64,000 nucleotides of DNA from [Eubacterium] hominis (GTDB lineage Bacteria; Bacillota_I; Bacilli_A; Erysipelotrichales; Erysipelotrichaceae): assembly GCA_014337235.1 (NCBI GenBank), contig CP060636.1, positions 3,586,912-3,650,911 on the forward strand, written 5' to 3'. This document shows positions 62,900 through 64,000 of this stretch, in pieces. The stretch's first letter is position 1. Every line of letters starts with the position of its first letter. Under the pieces are notes generated by a model that saw only the letters and a program-made list of their open reading frames with translations, did no database searches and was not told the DNA's origin. Made by a program: the position numbers and the translations under genes.

Positions 62900-64000
62900 T
62901 TAGTTAACAATTGTCCAAGTCTTATTACTAGTGTTATACTTCACCTGTACCCAATATTTACTATTTAAATTGCCTAATGCATCCATTGGTGGTGTACCAT
63001 CTAAAACATCAACTTTTGCTTCGAAATATTTACTATCATATCTAATTCTATCAGTTTTTATATATCCACTAGTCTCATCCCAATCTAATTGTATTTTTTG
63101 CCATACATATATGTTATCATCTGAATCTTTAATGCCCGGTATACTTTTTGGGTACCCATTTAAAACTTTATTCCATATATCACCATTATATTTTACAAAC
63201 TTTTGTTTACCATATCCTTCAGTCTCACTAAATTCTGGAAAATCATAAATATTATCTATTTTATTAGCAACAGTACCAGTTAAATCTTTAGCTACATATA
63301 TGTCACATCTTTTATTCGATTCTGTAGGTTTATCTATTTTCTCCCAAAAAGTTTCAGAATTATAATCGCCAGTAGGTTTAGCACGATCTCCATTTCGCAT
63401 ATCTTTAATACAACGATAATAATCATTATTATAAATTACAACATCACCTACTAAATATGCACTTGTAGAATGAAAGTTACCATCTATAACTTTCCACCTA
63501 TAAGAACTATCTCCAGTAACTTCACCTAATTGATCAACAAATATATCAACAAGACATAAATACCATGTTGTTTTTTTAGTTACTGGATCAGTAACTGATA
63601 CATATTGACCTGCCATATATAGTCTTCCTAATTGCAACTCTCCAAATTTATTCTCACTATTAATACAATCCATTTGATCAGCAACAGTTCCAAAATAATT
63701 TTCATCTTTATTATCGTCACCCTCGTCAGGAGTTAATGATTGATGTATTAAATCTCCTTTATAATATAAAATATATCCTCTTCCTTTATTCTCCAAAACT
63801 TGCACAGAAGGATTTTCTAAGTTACGCGTATTTCCTTTTTTTTCAAAAGGTGTAATTGTTGAATCAGCTATGATATTGCTTTCCATATTCAATAATTCAA
63901 TTGTTGTAGCTGTTTTATAATACGTTTCTTCGTTTTTCTTTAAATTAAATTTTAAATCAACTCTAAATTGATCAAAGCCTCTTGCATCTATACTTAGCTT
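62900..64000 (-). CDS. Surface protein with carbohydrate-binding-like repeats (N-terminus off the right edge)
   Basis: The last 366 codons are visible; the frame is open to the edge, starting KLSIDARGFDQF. At least four units resemble the CBM5/12 or ChtBD3 chitin-binding pattern: YLVGDVVIYNNDYYRCIKD...TFWEKI is the clearest, others are TTWYLCLVDI, KQKFVKYNGDIWNKV...VWQKI and IRYDSKYFEAK...YWVQV. It ends exactly at the repeat, so the tail is free. 15 bases ahead of pilB in the same orientation. Either a pilin or pilus-tip adhesin with a grafted binding domain, or an unrelated adhesin sharing the operon. The missing N-terminus would show a prepilin leader if it is a pilin. AT-rich relative to pilB. 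Confidence 0.7.
   Translation of the reverse strand, partial: KLSIDARGFDQFRVDLKFNLKKNEETYYKTATTIELLNMESNIIADSTITPFEKKGNTRNLENPSVQVLENKGRGYILYYKGDLIHQSLTPDEGDDNKDENYFGTVADQMDCINSENKFGELQLGRLYMAGQYVSVTDPVTKKTTWYLCLVDIFVDQLGEVTGDSSYRWKVIDGNFHSTSAYLVGDVVIYNNDYYRCIKDMRNGDRAKPTGDYNSETFWEKIDKPTESNKRCDIYVAKDLTGTVANKIDNIYDFPEFSETEGYGKQKFVKYNGDIWNKVLNGYPKSIPGIKDSDDNIYVWQKIQLDWDETSGYIKTDRIRYDSKYFEAKVDVLDGTPPMDALGNLNSKYWVQVKYNTSNKTWTIVN

Overview
The window is a low-GC Gram-positive chromosome segment. The best guess is an Erysipelotrichia or related gut Firmicute. This is inferred from AT-rich codon use, strong AAGGAGG ribosome sites, a T-box on pheST, a sufCDSUB operon, RNase J, an acetyl-type MetA, a SigX/SigW-like ECF promoter, many lipoproteins with no outer-membrane genes, and Gram-positive type IV pili. 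No marker in the window fixes the species. TAA, TAG and TGA all end intact genes, so the code is standard.

Layout. 1-8.6 kb: feoAB ferrous iron transport (feoB cut by the left edge), a GGDEF cyclase gene broken by an amber codon, a ferredoxin-like aldo/keto reductase, metY-metA for homocysteine synthesis, a Gfo/Idh/MocA oxidoreductase and an AIM24-family protein. 8.7-12.6 kb: tRNA-Gly(TCC), a small exported protein, an IS3/IS150-type element lying in the loop of a former two-way terminator, and a frameshifted oleate hydratase. 12.6-17.2 kb: a type IV pilus operon (PilT-like ATPase, four pilin-like or bitopic small proteins, PilC-like platform) headed by a transglutaminase lipoprotein. 17.3-19.0 kb: an ECF sigma, zinc-finger anti-sigma and membrane protein operon with a self-recognised promoter. 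19.1-21.9 kb: a decayed accessory patch (HipA-like kinase with two lesions, a DUF7660-like protein, an orphan M15/peptidoglycan-binding enzyme, a SUFU-like pseudogene).

22-28.7 kb: two ABC export operons, one led by an Xre/TPR regulator, separated by a HAD phosphatase. 28.8-34.1 kb: the Suf Fe-S operon followed by 5-formyl-THF cyclo-ligase. 34.2-44.1 kb: two PrsA-like foldase genes, HIT hydrolase, an Imm5-like protein, rsmD-coaD, FtsW/RodA, peptide deformylase, RNase J and a metallophosphoesterase-fold protein with an altered active site. 44.3-51.5 kb: two paralogous lipoproteins, pheST behind a T-box, and a class V aminotransferase.

51.6-59.4 kb is the most unusual part: four tandem paralogues that each join an N-terminal domain, an AAA-ATPase-like domain and a PD-(D/E)XK nuclease-like domain. 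They are mosaics of one another. Near-identical blocks alternate with divergent ones, one copy has an amber codon, and two copies carry the same promoter cassette with a 12-bp palindrome. 59.5-64 kb holds a second type IV pilus locus (membrane protein, PilT, PilB) behind a large protein with carbohydrate-binding-like repeats that runs off the right edge.

At least six genes are broken (GGDEF, oleate hydratase, HipA, SUFU twice over, AAA/nuclease copy 3). Either this genome is losing accessory genes or the assembly has errors; reads would decide.
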